Notes: generated by a model from the letters alone, not told the origin. A stretch of DNA of 47,232 bases from Thermoplasmata archaeon (GCA_003551675.1 PUNG01000020.1:1-47232), one strand, 5' to 3'; shown: positions 1-9,415, counted from the stretch's first letter. Translations and numbers: made by a program.

Positions 1-2
1 AG

Positions 3-101
3 TTTCAGAAAACAATCCAGAAACTCTTCAATCGGTTTAGCAAAAAGAACACCTTCGCTAAAGGATGGATTAAAAAGTTCTACTCAAAAATAACAAATTA
101 G
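3..101 (+). CDS. C-terminal fragment of an ORF entering from the left edge (FQKTIQKLFNRFSKKNTFAKGWIKKFYSKITN*), possibly a transposase end
   Basis: Frame 3 is open from the window edge to TAG at 99-101. Composition is basic and aromatic, and the flank is AT-rich. Family assignment is weak. Confidence 0.3.
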   Translation, partial: FQKTIQKLFNRFSKKNTFAKGWIKKFYSKITN

Positions 102-140
102 TTATGTCTAAGACTATAATTGCGTTGCGTCATCCACAAC

Positions 141-186
141 TAGTCAAGGACACTAAAAAAACAAATAAAAGTCGTGTCCTTGACTA
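141..186. repeat. 13-bp perfect inverted repeat (TAGTCAAGGACAC / GTGTCCTTGACTA) with a 20-nt loop
   Basis: Read directly: arms 141-153 and 174-186. Confidence 0.8.
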
Positions 187-289
187 TATTTTGTAAAAGA
201 AGATGGAAAACGGTGATGAATGTATAGCATACAATAAATGTCGTATGGGTAAGATTTTAATAGTGGACAGTTATTTGAACTGAACCACT

Positions 290-568
290 ATGAAAAAACC
301 ACGTAAGATAAAGGATTACTGTCCGAACTGTGACACACACAGCGAGATGGAGTTAAGCAAGGGCAAAAACAGACCAGGTAGCGAATTAAGAAAAGGTCAA
401 AGAAGATTTAGACGCGTCACGTCGGGTTACGGTGGATTTCCATGGTCCAAACCTTCCGGAGCTGGAAAACCCGTTAAACGAGTCTATCTGAAGTACACTT
501 GTACCGAGTGCGGAAAGACCTGGCAGAAGAAATGCCAACGTTCTGGAAGATTTGAATTCATAGAGTGA
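290..568 (+). CDS. rpl44e: 50S ribosomal protein L44e
   Basis: 92 aa with paired CxxC motifs (CPNC, CTEC) and L44e-like sequence; followed by rps27e and aIF2alpha as in the common archaeal operon. Confidence 0.93.
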   Translation: MKKPRKIKDYCPNCDTHSEMELSKGKNRPGSELRKGQRRFRRVTSGYGGFPWSKPSGAGKPVKRVYLKYTCTECGKTWQKKCQRSGRFEFIE

Positions 569-607
569 GTTCAGCTCGATGGTAATTGATATAGTAGGAG
601 TGAAAAT

Positions 608-796
608 ATGCCGGAAAAAAAATTTGTCAGGATCAAGTGTTCCGATTGTGAGAATGAGCAGGTGACGTTCAAACGCGTCTCTTCAAAGGTTGAATGTCTG
701 GTCTGCGGTGCTCGACTAGCCGAACCTACGGGAGGCTCTTCTTTATTCAAGGGAGAGATAATCGAGGAGCTCGGAGCTTCAGAAGAGGGTGAATGA
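608..796 (+). CDS. rps27e: 30S ribosomal protein S27e
   Basis: 62 aa, zinc-ribbon CSDC...CLVCG, S27e-like; follows rpl44e. Confidence 0.93.
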   Translation: MPEKKFVRIKCSDCENEQVTFKRVSSKVECLVCGARLAEPTGGSSLFKGEIIEELGASEEGE

Positions 797-1581
797 TGAC
801 GTCTCCGGACGAATATGAATGGCCCAGCGAGGGCGAACTCGTTATATGTAACGTAAAAACCGTTAAGGATTTTGGAGCATTTTTAACTCTGGAAGAATAT
901 GAGAACAAAGAAGGTTTTGTGCATATATCTGAGATCTCATCCGGTTGGGTCAAGAGGATAAAAGATCATATACAGGAAGGAGAAAAAAGAGTCTGCAAAG
1001 TTCTTAGAGTTGATAAATACAAAGGACATATCGATCTTTCTCTGAAAAAAGTTAACGAACATCAAAAAAGGGAGAAACTACAGGCATGGAAGAATCATAA
1101 AAAAGCCGATAACCTTTTGAACTTGGTGGCTGAAAGGTTGGATAAAGAACTAGAAGAGTGCTATGAAGAATTCGGTTTTGAACTGAGTGATAAGTATGGA
1201 AGTCTTTATCAAGCTTTCGAAAAGTGTTCTCTCGATCCAGAGATATTGGAAAAGGACGGTTTCCAAAAAGAATGGACCGAGCATTTGATCGAAGTTGCCC
1301 AGGAAAACATATCCCCGCCCTATGTAAGTATAACAGGATTTGTGGAGGTTTCATCGACCAACCCCGATGGCATAGATGATATAGATCATTCTTTATCCGC
1401 CTTCGAAGATACTGAGGACTCCAAAGTAGATGTAAGCTATGTGGCCGCACCAAAATATCGTATAGAAGTGCAGTCTGAAGATTATAAGATAGCCGAAGAG
1501 GTATTCGAAGAGCAGGCTGAGGATGCCGTACAAAGGATAGAAGAGCGCGGCGGAAAGGGCAGTTATTACCGAGAAGAGTGA
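793..1581 (+). CDS. Translation initiation factor aIF2 subunit alpha
   Basis: N-terminal S1 domain (GELVICNVKTVKDFGAFLTLEEYENKEGFVHISEIS), 262 aa, overlaps the rps27e stop. Confidence 0.95.
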   Translation: MMTSPDEYEWPSEGELVICNVKTVKDFGAFLTLEEYENKEGFVHISEISSGWVKRIKDHIQEGEKRVCKVLRVDKYKGHIDLSLKKVNEHQKREKLQAWKNHKKADNLLNLVAERLDKELEECYEEFGFELSDKYGSLYQAFEKCSLDPEILEKDGFQKEWTEHLIEVAQENISPPYVSITGFVEVSSTNPDGIDDIDHSLSAFEDTEDSKVDVSYVAAPKYRIEVQSEDYKIAEEVFEEQAEDAVQRIEERGGKGSYYREE

Positions 1582-1589
1582 AGTAAAAA

Positions 1590-2210
1590 TCAAACTTGAA
1601 GTAGATCTTTTTTAAATCTTTCTTCTTCGCTGAATATACATCCACAGTAGTTCTGTTTGTAAAGACCCATCTCGTTTGCCAGTCTATGATGCTCTTGGAA
1701 TCCATCCCTCATGTCTTCATAGATAAATTCTATTTCTTTTTCTTCGCCTATCCGAGAGCCTATGTGTTTCAACCGTTCGTGGTCCTGGTAGGGTGAGAGT
1801 ATCAAAGTGGTAGAGAACGCATCATGATCTCGTTTAAGTGCTTCTTTTGCGGTTTTTTCTAACCTCCACGTCAAGCAAAAATCACATCTTTCTTCGCTCT
1901 TCGAGGTACCCTCTAAAAATTCCTTCAATCCGTATTCATCTATATATATGACTTCGATCTCGTTCTCTTCTTCGTATTTTTTGAGCGATCTAAATCGATT
2001 CTCGTACTCCTCAAAAGGATGTATATTGGGATTGAACCACAATGCGGTGACCCTATCAAATCTTTTTTCAAATTCTTTGGCCGTGTATGTTAAACATGGG
2101 CTGCAGCAGGTATGCAGCAGTAGGCTTCCTTTTTTTTCTATATCCCCATATCTACTCGTTTTCGTTTCGTTTTTTTCTCTTCTTTCAGTTTTGTTCCGCA
2201 GCCTGGACAT
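1590..2210 (-). CDS. queH: Epoxyqueuosine reductase QueH-like (DUF208) protein
   Basis: LLLHTCCSPC, FNPNIHPFEEY, CDFCLTWRLEKTA, TLILSPYQDHE, YCGCIFSEEER motifs characteristic of QueH/DUF208. The only ATG upstream of the conserved core overlaps the upstream gene by 73 bp. Confidence 0.85.
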   Translation of the reverse strand: MSRLRNKTERREKNETKTSRYGDIEKKGSLLLHTCCSPCLTYTAKEFEKRFDRVTALWFNPNIHPFEEYENRFRSLKKYEEENEIEVIYIDEYGLKEFLEGTSKSEERCDFCLTWRLEKTAKEALKRDHDAFSTTLILSPYQDHERLKHIGSRIGEEKEIEFIYEDMRDGFQEHHRLANEMGLYKQNYCGCIFSEEERFKKDLLQV

Positions 2211-5200
2211 CTTTTTGTTTCCTCCTCACAAGTTTCGTGGAAGGTCTTTCCACAATCACAGACCACTCCTTTATCTTTATCTATATCCTCCCCGCAGATA
2301 TCACATACTTTTCTTTCTTCGCTCCCTTCTTCCGTGGTCTCCAATTCACAGCCGTATTCAATTTTCTTTTTGTCGAAGGCCCGGACCACACTAGCGATGA
2401 TCTTGGTGTTCTTACCTTTTGGTTTGATCCTACCTTTTGACTCGATCTTTTCACCGGCCTTCAATCTATCCTTGAAATCGAATCCTTCCATCTTTCCTCC
2501 TCTGATCTTTAGTTCTAGTTCTCCTGCAAATCCTTTCCCAGTGTTTTCCAATGATATCGTTGTGGAGTTCCACTGGTCGTGTTCAAATCGTTCGGATACT
2601 TTTATATCTATCTTCGGACTGTATGGTTCCAGGTTATCTTCTAAGTTTTGGAGAGCTTCTTCGGCTTTTTCTAGAGCCTGGTCCATATCACCTTTTTTTT
2701 CGAAACTTTTAGCATCCTCTATATCGTTTTTCACATCTTTTACAGGCGCGCCGAATTTTTTTGCTTTCTCTACTAGATTCTCTGCTTCTTCTATTATGTT
2801 ATCATATTTTTCTTCTTTAGCTAGACCCGATACCTCTTTAGCTTCGTTTATCAACCGGACCACCTTGAAGGATCGCCCCATCTCTAGAACGTTACGGGCT
2901 TTATCCAATAGGTTATGGGCCCGCTCTTTTTCTTCGCCCCGTTCTTCTGTCTTGTTTTCTATATCAGATATTATGTTTTTCAGTACGTCTTTTTTATCAT
3001 CTAGGTATTCCTCGGCTTTACCGATGAAGGAATGTGCCTTGATGTAGTCTCCATTATGGAAATTTTTTTCCACCATCTCTTTTGAATTTTCTAATTCACT
3101 AACACCTATACCTTCATGTTTTAGATCCCTGATACACTCGTCTATATGTTCCAAAAATATCTCGACTTCCTCGACGGCCTTCTGTGCTCTGTTCAATCTA
3201 TCGCCGGCTTCCAAGGCTTTGTTGAAGGCTTTGACGTAAAATCCACTTTGATAGGAGTCCTTTGCTTCGTTGAGGATTTTTTTCACCTCATCTAAAAAGA
3301 GCCCATCCGCTTCGGCTTCCTTCAATTTTTTTTGTGCGGTGGATATGCCTTTTTTAGAGATGGACTGTTGAAGGCCTATCTTTTCTAGTTCTCCTTCGCT
3401 CTGCATCGAGTAGTTTATAGCTTCTTTATATGCTCCTTCTTCTTTCGCCTTTTCCGCTTTTCGAAGCAGATTATCGGCTAAAGCCGTATCTCTGTCAGCC
3501 TTTCTCAAAGATTTTATCTTATCTCTGAATTTTTCTAGTATACTCCCGACTCTTTTTTTCTGGGCCTTCTCTAACTCAGTCTCTGCTTCTTTTGCCTTTA
3601 GAATACTTTCTTCGTATTTATCTTCTTCAAAATCCAATTCAGCCTCTTCCAAAAGCTCCTTTCCTTCTTTTATATCTGCTTTTATGTTCTCGGCTTCCTG
3701 CAGTTTGTTTCTAGATCTTTCTATCACCTCTTCCGCTTCATCGTATTTATTTTTGAGTTCTTGTATCTTGGTTTTACATGAATTTAAAGTCTCTAGACCT
3801 TCCCAATAGTTGCCTTCGTCTACCAACGGTCCTATTTTTTCAAATTCTTTCCATAACACTTGGGTATCCATCCCTAAATTTTCCGCGGACTTTATCGATC
3901 TTTCAGTTTCTTCGAGTTGTTCTTCTATTGTCTTTTTGAGGATAGAATCGATTTCATCTTGGATCTTTTCTAACTTTTCTACACCTTCTTGAAGCCCACT
4001 TTTTTCATTCAACTCTTCAGCTTCTTCGACTTCTTCTTTGAGGGCGTCTATCTTCTTTGATTTTTCTTCTACATCTGATCCTTCGAGCCTTGAGATATTC
4101 TCCTCTAACTCCTTTTTCTTCTCTTCGAAAACATTTTCCTTTTCGATGTTTTGGATGATACGATCCGCCTTTTTAGCCGTCTCTATGGCTCCAGAGTAGT
4201 CTCTGTCTCTGAATACTTCTTTCGCCTCTACAAGGATCTCTTTTATATCGCTTATATCCTCTATTTTTCCGTCTCTTTTCAAGGCACTGAGTTTTGTTGC
4301 TACCTCCGAGATCTTTTCATAAGCTTCTTTCCTTGCCGTTCTGGCTTTTTCAGCATCTTGTTTCACATCTAAAGATTTATGGATGGATCGGAGGTAATCG
4401 CCTTGTTTCATTTCCTTTTTAGATTCTATCAACTTTTCTCTTAAATCCTCGATACGCACCCCTGTTTTTTTGGCCTGGACAGTTTCCTTTTTTGCCAATC
4501 CAAAGAGATGTTCGGCTTTTTCTTGTAACTCTTCGTTCAATTCATCCCTTGCCTGATCTATAAATTTGATAGATTCGTAGTGTTCTCCCTCGTCGAAACT
4601 TTCTTTTGCCTTTTCGATCCCCTCTTTGAGTATCGATAGATCCATTTCTTCCATATCCATATCTTCTTCAAGAGACTCAAGCGTCTCTAAAAGTTCAGTT
4701 GCGTTTTGAATATACTTTTCGGCGCTGCCGACTTGGGCGTAATCAAGTTCCTCCCTTGCTTCCTTTATCAACTGATGGGTTTCCATGTACTTCTCAGAAC
4801 CGAGTTTGTTGTAGGCTTTCCCTAATATATCTTTGATCTTCCCCCTGGTGTCTTCTTCTATCTTGTCTATCATGTTCACTCCCTTGTTTATGTCTTCGAT
4901 GATATGGTCGAGTTCGTTTTCGATCCTTTCTTTTGCGGTTTTTATACCGTTTTCAGCTATTTTTGCGGCTTCTAGATACTCCGAAGATTTGGTCTTTTTA
5001 ACACTTTCATCCAATTCTTCAGTGAGATCGTCCATTTCTATATCGATGTCCTTTCCTATCCCGTTCAATTTTTCAAATTCGTCTATCTTTTCCATGAGAC
5101 TTTCGTAAACTTTTTTGTGAAAACCATCCTCAAACTTTTCGATCACGGATGACGCTTCGTCATAGTCTCTGTTCTTCAGATGTTCTTCTGCTTCGGAGAT

Positions 5201-6517
5201 GTTTTCATCCAGATCGGGCGCCTCTAGGTCCAGCAATTTCATCAGTTCTTTTATGTTGTTTATTCTTTGTTCAAATTTCTGTTCCATCTCGAAATGTCCT
5301 TTTACGACCTTTTCGACTTTTTCTCTTCCTTTTTCAGCCCACTCCAAAGCTTTTTTGTAGTCCTCTTCTTTCAAGGAAGCTCTAGCGTTGTTCAGCATCT
5401 CCATGGGTTCTTTTATATCCGCACCTATGTTCTTTGCCTTGATGAAATAATCTCTAGATTCCGCTATGGTTTCTAGTACCTGGTTAAATTTCGCTTCTTT
5501 TACCTTTTTGGAGGCACCTTTTAAAAGTTCGCGAGCTTTTTTGAACTGTTGTTTTTCTTTAAGTTCCTCTGCTTCTTCCAACATGTCTTTTACTTTTTCA
5601 GTGGATGTACCTATCTCCTCCGCTTCTTTTATCTCTTTTTCTATCTCTTGGACTCTTTTGTCAAAAGTGGCCGTAAAAGAATTATCTAGAAGCTCATGGC
5701 CCGTTTGAATACTTTTGACCGCTTTGCCGTAACTTTTTTTCTCTTTCAGCTCCTTGGCATCTTCCACCTTTTTTTCAACTTTCGAAACATCGATACCCAT
5801 CTCACGGGTTCTTTTTATCCGGTCCTCTAACTCATCTATCATATCTTCCAATTGGTCGCCTAGTTTTTCTCCTAATACATCTCTGCTCTCATTTATCAAG
5901 GACATGGCTCTTTCATATTCATCTGCTTCGTATGCATAATTCGCCTTCGACACGGTCTTTTTGAGCTGAGATATCTGTTTACCTGATGAATCCATGGTCT
6001 TTAAAAGAGATTGGATCTCTTCCAATTCGTTACCTACTTCCCTTTCTATCACCTTTTCGCTTTCATCTTTGATCTTTTCGGCTTTTTTGAAACCTTTTTC
6101 AATTTTTCCCTCTTCTATCAGACCTTTAGCTTCTTCCATCTCCTCCTTTAGAGATTTGAAACCTTCTCCTTCCCCAGCAAGTTCTAAAAGATCTTTCACC
6201 GGTTTAAATAACTTATCTAGTTTTGCAAAATTTGAGCTTTGTATCTCCTCGATGACCTCGTCAAAATCTTTTTCAGCTTCCTCAAAATTTTTTTCATTTA
6301 TCTTTTCTTCGGTATCTTCTATCTTTTTTCTTAAACCGTCCTCATCTATTTTCACATCTACCTCTATGTCGATGTCCAAGGAGGCTTCTAAAAGCTCCTC
6401 TACCTTTTTTCTCTTTTTTTTAGCCTCCTCTTTCATCTTAGCGGTTTTTTTGGCCTTCTGTTCCATCTCTCGTGCGAGTTTTCTAGCCTTCAGATACTTT
6501 CCCGACAAATTCGTCAT
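2138..6517 (-). CDS. 1459-aa helical-repeat/coiled-coil protein with C-terminal Ig-like domain and RING-like zinc-binding motif
   Basis: Long ORF of heptad-rich helical hairpin repeats; C-terminus has a beta-rich segment (SPKIDIKVSERFEHDQWNSTTISLENTGKGFAGELELKI) then CDICGEDIDKDKGVVCDCGKTFHETCEEETKRCPGCG. Confidence 0.85.
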   Translation of the reverse strand: MTNLSGKYLKARKLAREMEQKAKKTAKMKEEAKKKRKKVEELLEASLDIDIEVDVKIDEDGLRKKIEDTEEKINEKNFEEAEKDFDEVIEEIQSSNFAKLDKLFKPVKDLLELAGEGEGFKSLKEEMEEAKGLIEEGKIEKGFKKAEKIKDESEKVIEREVGNELEEIQSLLKTMDSSGKQISQLKKTVSKANYAYEADEYERAMSLINESRDVLGEKLGDQLEDMIDELEDRIKRTREMGIDVSKVEKKVEDAKELKEKKSYGKAVKSIQTGHELLDNSFTATFDKRVQEIEKEIKEAEEIGTSTEKVKDMLEEAEELKEKQQFKKARELLKGASKKVKEAKFNQVLETIAESRDYFIKAKNIGADIKEPMEMLNNARASLKEEDYKKALEWAEKGREKVEKVVKGHFEMEQKFEQRINNIKELMKLLDLEAPDLDENISEAEEHLKNRDYDEASSVIEKFEDGFHKKVYESLMEKIDEFEKLNGIGKDIDIEMDDLTEELDESVKKTKSSEYLEAAKIAENGIKTAKERIENELDHIIEDINKGVNMIDKIEEDTRGKIKDILGKAYNKLGSEKYMETHQLIKEAREELDYAQVGSAEKYIQNATELLETLESLEEDMDMEEMDLSILKEGIEKAKESFDEGEHYESIKFIDQARDELNEELQEKAEHLFGLAKKETVQAKKTGVRIEDLREKLIESKKEMKQGDYLRSIHKSLDVKQDAEKARTARKEAYEKISEVATKLSALKRDGKIEDISDIKEILVEAKEVFRDRDYSGAIETAKKADRIIQNIEKENVFEEKKKELEENISRLEGSDVEEKSKKIDALKEEVEEAEELNEKSGLQEGVEKLEKIQDEIDSILKKTIEEQLEETERSIKSAENLGMDTQVLWKEFEKIGPLVDEGNYWEGLETLNSCKTKIQELKNKYDEAEEVIERSRNKLQEAENIKADIKEGKELLEEAELDFEEDKYEESILKAKEAETELEKAQKKRVGSILEKFRDKIKSLRKADRDTALADNLLRKAEKAKEEGAYKEAINYSMQSEGELEKIGLQQSISKKGISTAQKKLKEAEADGLFLDEVKKILNEAKDSYQSGFYVKAFNKALEAGDRLNRAQKAVEEVEIFLEHIDECIRDLKHEGIGVSELENSKEMVEKNFHNGDYIKAHSFIGKAEEYLDDKKDVLKNIISDIENKTEERGEEKERAHNLLDKARNVLEMGRSFKVVRLINEAKEVSGLAKEEKYDNIIEEAENLVEKAKKFGAPVKDVKNDIEDAKSFEKKGDMDQALEKAEEALQNLEDNLEPYSPKIDIKVSERFEHDQWNSTTISLENTGKGFAGELELKIRGGKMEGFDFKDRLKAGEKIESKGRIKPKGKNTKIIASVVRAFDKKKIEYGCELETTEEGSEERKVCDICGEDIDKDKGVVCDCGKTFHETCEEETKRCPGCGTKLKEEKKTKRKRVDMGI

Positions 6518-6674
6518 CTCCTATCATAGGAAGGGCTTACCTTCCGTGAAGTTTTAGGGTTTTACCATTTATGAATAAGGTAGGGTTTATTTGTTTTTTC
6601 TCTTCGTAACGGCAACTTTCGCTTACCCCTCCCTACATGAAAGATTGATTTAACTCTTGTGAATTATCTAGGTG

Positions 6675-6776
6675 ATGAGTGATATATGCCCTGAATGCGG
6701 ATCTGAAAATTATCAACCCATGGAAGGATGTGGTTATTGTTATGAGTGTGGATATTCAAAGTGCGGAAATCATTGA
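6675..6776 (+). CDS. 33-aa zinc-ribbon microprotein MSDICPECGSENYQPMEGCGYCYECGYSKCGNH
   Basis: ATG to TGA read directly; CPEC...CGYCYECGYSKCG resembles the C-terminal Cys motif of B12-dependent ribonucleotide reductases; AGGTG upstream of the ATG. Confidence 0.6.
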   Translation: MSDICPECGSENYQPMEGCGYCYECGYSKCGNH

Positions 6777-6833
6777 GTGCGGATCTTGCTCATCCGAAAG
6801 GTTAAATAGCTAAATCAGAGTAGCTCGGATTCC

Positions 6834-9110
6834 ATGACGACGCTGTTGATCTGCGAGAAAAAAAGTGCGGCTTCCCGTATCGCCCACCTCCTTTCAGGAG
6901 GGGACCAGACCCAAAGATCTTATCACAAACATCCTTATTTCGAATTCAAAAGGAAAGGAGAAGATTATATCTGTGTACCTCTACGAGGCCATATAGTTCA
7001 GTACGACTATCCTAAAAAGTACAACAATTGGGGTCGTGTCGACGAGGAGAAACTCATCTGGGTAGAACCTGAAAAGAAGATGACCTCCAAAAGGATAGCC
7101 AACTTACTGAAAAAAAAGGGAAAGGAAGTGGATCGTATAGTAGTAGCCACTGATTATGATAGAGAGGGCGAGCTCATAGGTTTAGAAGCGGTCAGGATCG
7201 CCCAAAATGATTCTGAGATACCTATTGAAAGGGCAAGATTCAGCTCGTTGTCCAAGACCGAATTGGAAGAAACCTTTTCGAACCTAAAAGGTGTAGATGT
7301 GAAGTTGGCGGAGTCCGCGGATTCCAGACAGGTTATAGATCTGGCATGGGGTGCCGTACTGACAAGATTTCTTTCTAAAGCTTCCGGTCGTTATGGGAAG
7401 AATTTTCTTTCGGTGGGTAGGGTCCAGAGTCCGACCCTTGCTATCGTAGTCCACCGAGATCATGAGATCGATGAATTCGAACCCGAACCTTATTGGAAAT
7501 TAACGGCTCTTCTCGAAAAAAAAATAGAGTTCGAAGCGCACTACAAAGACGACAGGGTATGGGATAAAGAAAAGGCCGAAAAAATCTACAAAAAAGTCGA
7601 GGAAGCGGATCAGGCCGAGACCGTTGCCTTCGAAGAGAGAACAAAAAAAGATTGGCCGCCCAGTCCCTTCAACACCACTACATTCCTTTCGGATGCGAAC
7701 AAGATCGGTCTTAGTCCGTCACAGGCCATGAGCATAGCTGAAAGTCTTTATACCGCTGGCTGGATCTCATATCCAAGGACTGAAAATACAGTCTATCCTA
7801 AAAGTTTGAACCTTAAAGAACAGCTTAAAAAATTGAAGAGATCCGAGTTATCAAAAGAAGTGGATGAGATACTGTCTCAAGATAAGATATACCCTACAAA
7901 GGGAAAGAAAAAGACCACGGACCATCCTCCTATCTATCCCATAAAACCGGCAACTAAAAAGCAACTAAGCGGTAACCAGTGGAAAGTGTACGAACTCGTC
8001 TTAAGAAGATTTTTGGCAACATTGGCACCGTATGGAGTAAAACGTTTGAGAAAGGCTGAATTCGATATAGAAGGAGAAGAATTCAGATCCAAAGGCACCG
8101 AGTTGATAAGACCCGGTTGGAGGAAGTACTACCCTTATTATAAAGCAAAAGAAGTCAAGATACCTTCTCTAGAGAAAGGAGAGATGGTAGATATCTTGGA
8201 TATGCTTATCGATGAGAAGGAAACGAAACCTCCGAATCGTCACTCCCAGGGCAGCCTTGTGAAGATCATGGAAAAAAAAGGGCTCGGTACAAAAAGTACA
8301 AGACACGGCATAATACAGAAGCTTTACGACAGAGATTTTATCAGAGGCAAGGTCCCCTCCTCTACAAATTCCGGAAAAAGTGTTATCGATACACTGGAAA
8401 GCCATGCGGAGATGGTCACGAAGCCGGAGATGACCAGTAGACTTGAAGAGGATATGGAGAAGATAGCCCAAGGAGATATGGAGAAAGAACAGGTGATAGA
8501 AGAATCTAGAGAGATGCTTCAGACCGTGATAGAATCTTTAAAAAAGGACAGGGAAGAGATCAGAAAGGAATTAAAACAGTCCTTGACGGATCAAAACGCA
8601 GTTGGAGTATGTCCCAAGTGCGAAGACGGTACTTTATTGATAAGAAAATCTAAAAACGGTCGTTTCGTAGGATGTTCTAATTATCCCGAATGTGAGAACA
8701 CGTATTCTTTACCTCGCTCAGGTAGGATAAAAGAAGGAGACGGTGATTGCCCCGAGTGTGGATCTCCTAAGATCAAGGTGTACCATAGTGGGGATACCGA
8801 GGAACTCTGCATCGATGTGCGGTGTGATCATTCACATGAACAGAGGTATAGAGGAAGATGTCCAGAGTGCGGAGGCGACATACGGGAGCAGCGTTCGTAC
8901 AGAGGTAAAAGATTTTTAGGATGCTCAAACTTTCCGGAATGTGATAATACTTATCCCATCCCACAAAGAGGGAACATATTATCCTTTGGAGAAAGCTGTC
9001 CCGAGTGCGGAGCGCCTTTGCAGAAGATGCTAAAGAAAAACAAAGAGCCTTGGATATTCTGTCCTAACCCAGACTGCTCTTACAAGTTTGAAGGTAAAGA
9101 TAAAAAGTAA
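6834..9110 (+). CDS. topA: DNA topoisomerase I (type IA) with C-terminal zinc ribbons
   Basis: TOPRIM (LLICEKKSAASRIA, ATDYDREGELIG), active-site region (GWISYPRTENTVYP), and four C-terminal Cys clusters. Confidence 0.96.
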   Translation: MTTLLICEKKSAASRIAHLLSGGDQTQRSYHKHPYFEFKRKGEDYICVPLRGHIVQYDYPKKYNNWGRVDEEKLIWVEPEKKMTSKRIANLLKKKGKEVDRIVVATDYDREGELIGLEAVRIAQNDSEIPIERARFSSLSKTELEETFSNLKGVDVKLAESADSRQVIDLAWGAVLTRFLSKASGRYGKNFLSVGRVQSPTLAIVVHRDHEIDEFEPEPYWKLTALLEKKIEFEAHYKDDRVWDKEKAEKIYKKVEEADQAETVAFEERTKKDWPPSPFNTTTFLSDANKIGLSPSQAMSIAESLYTAGWISYPRTENTVYPKSLNLKEQLKKLKRSELSKEVDEILSQDKIYPTKGKKKTTDHPPIYPIKPATKKQLSGNQWKVYELVLRRFLATLAPYGVKRLRKAEFDIEGEEFRSKGTELIRPGWRKYYPYYKAKEVKIPSLEKGEMVDILDMLIDEKETKPPNRHSQGSLVKIMEKKGLGTKSTRHGIIQKLYDRDFIRGKVPSSTNSGKSVIDTLESHAEMVTKPEMTSRLEEDMEKIAQGDMEKEQVIEESREMLQTVIESLKKDREEIRKELKQSLTDQNAVGVCPKCEDGTLLIRKSKNGRFVGCSNYPECENTYSLPRSGRIKEGDGDCPECGSPKIKVYHSGDTEELCIDVRCDHSHEQRYRGRCPECGGDIREQRSYRGKRFLGCSNFPECDNTYPIPQRGNILSFGESCPECGAPLQKMLKKNKEPWIFCPNPDCSYKFEGKDKK

Positions 9111-9125
9111 AAAATCTTTTTTTAC

Positions 9126-9275
9126 TCAGAGTCTCCGACTCTCTTTAGCTTTCATCCTTAGTTTGTCCTCACCACATTTTCTACATCTATTGGCTCTGAC
9201 AGGATTGCTAGCGTAGCAGTTCATGCATATCTTCTTGTCCAACAGTCTTTTTTCAGCTTCGGGGAATCTTGCCAT
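9126..9275 (-). CDS. rpl40e: 50S ribosomal protein L40e (49 aa)
   Basis: Manual reverse-strand translation: [49 protein letters not shown]; absent from the ORF track because it is short. Confidence 0.93.
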   Translation of the reverse strand: MARFPEAEKRLLDKKICMNCYASNPVRANRCRKCGEDKLRMKAKESRRL

Positions 9276-9415
9276 ACTTACACCGCAGTTAGATGATGAG
9301 AGTGTTCTATTATATAAATCATTAGGCTGGGTTCTGCATCGTCACCTAAGATGAAGCCGAGCTGATGTGTGTAGGAAAAATTATTAACGTGGATCAGGAT
9401 GCGTTTCTAGATAAT

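Noticed and set aside
1052-1705. Minus-strand ORF of 217 aa over aIF2alpha
   Set aside because: Antisense to a well-identified gene; low-complexity, no recognisable motif.
2334-3047. Plus-strand ORF of 237 aa, with others at 5994-6557 and 5466-5708, inside the helical-repeat gene
   Set aside because: Antisense shadows of the Glu/Lys-rich repeat gene: Ser/Phe-rich translations with no domain logic.
6520-6530. Palindrome CCTATCATAGG just upstream of the helical-repeat gene start
   Set aside because: Only 5-bp arms and a single copy; expected by chance in 47 kb.
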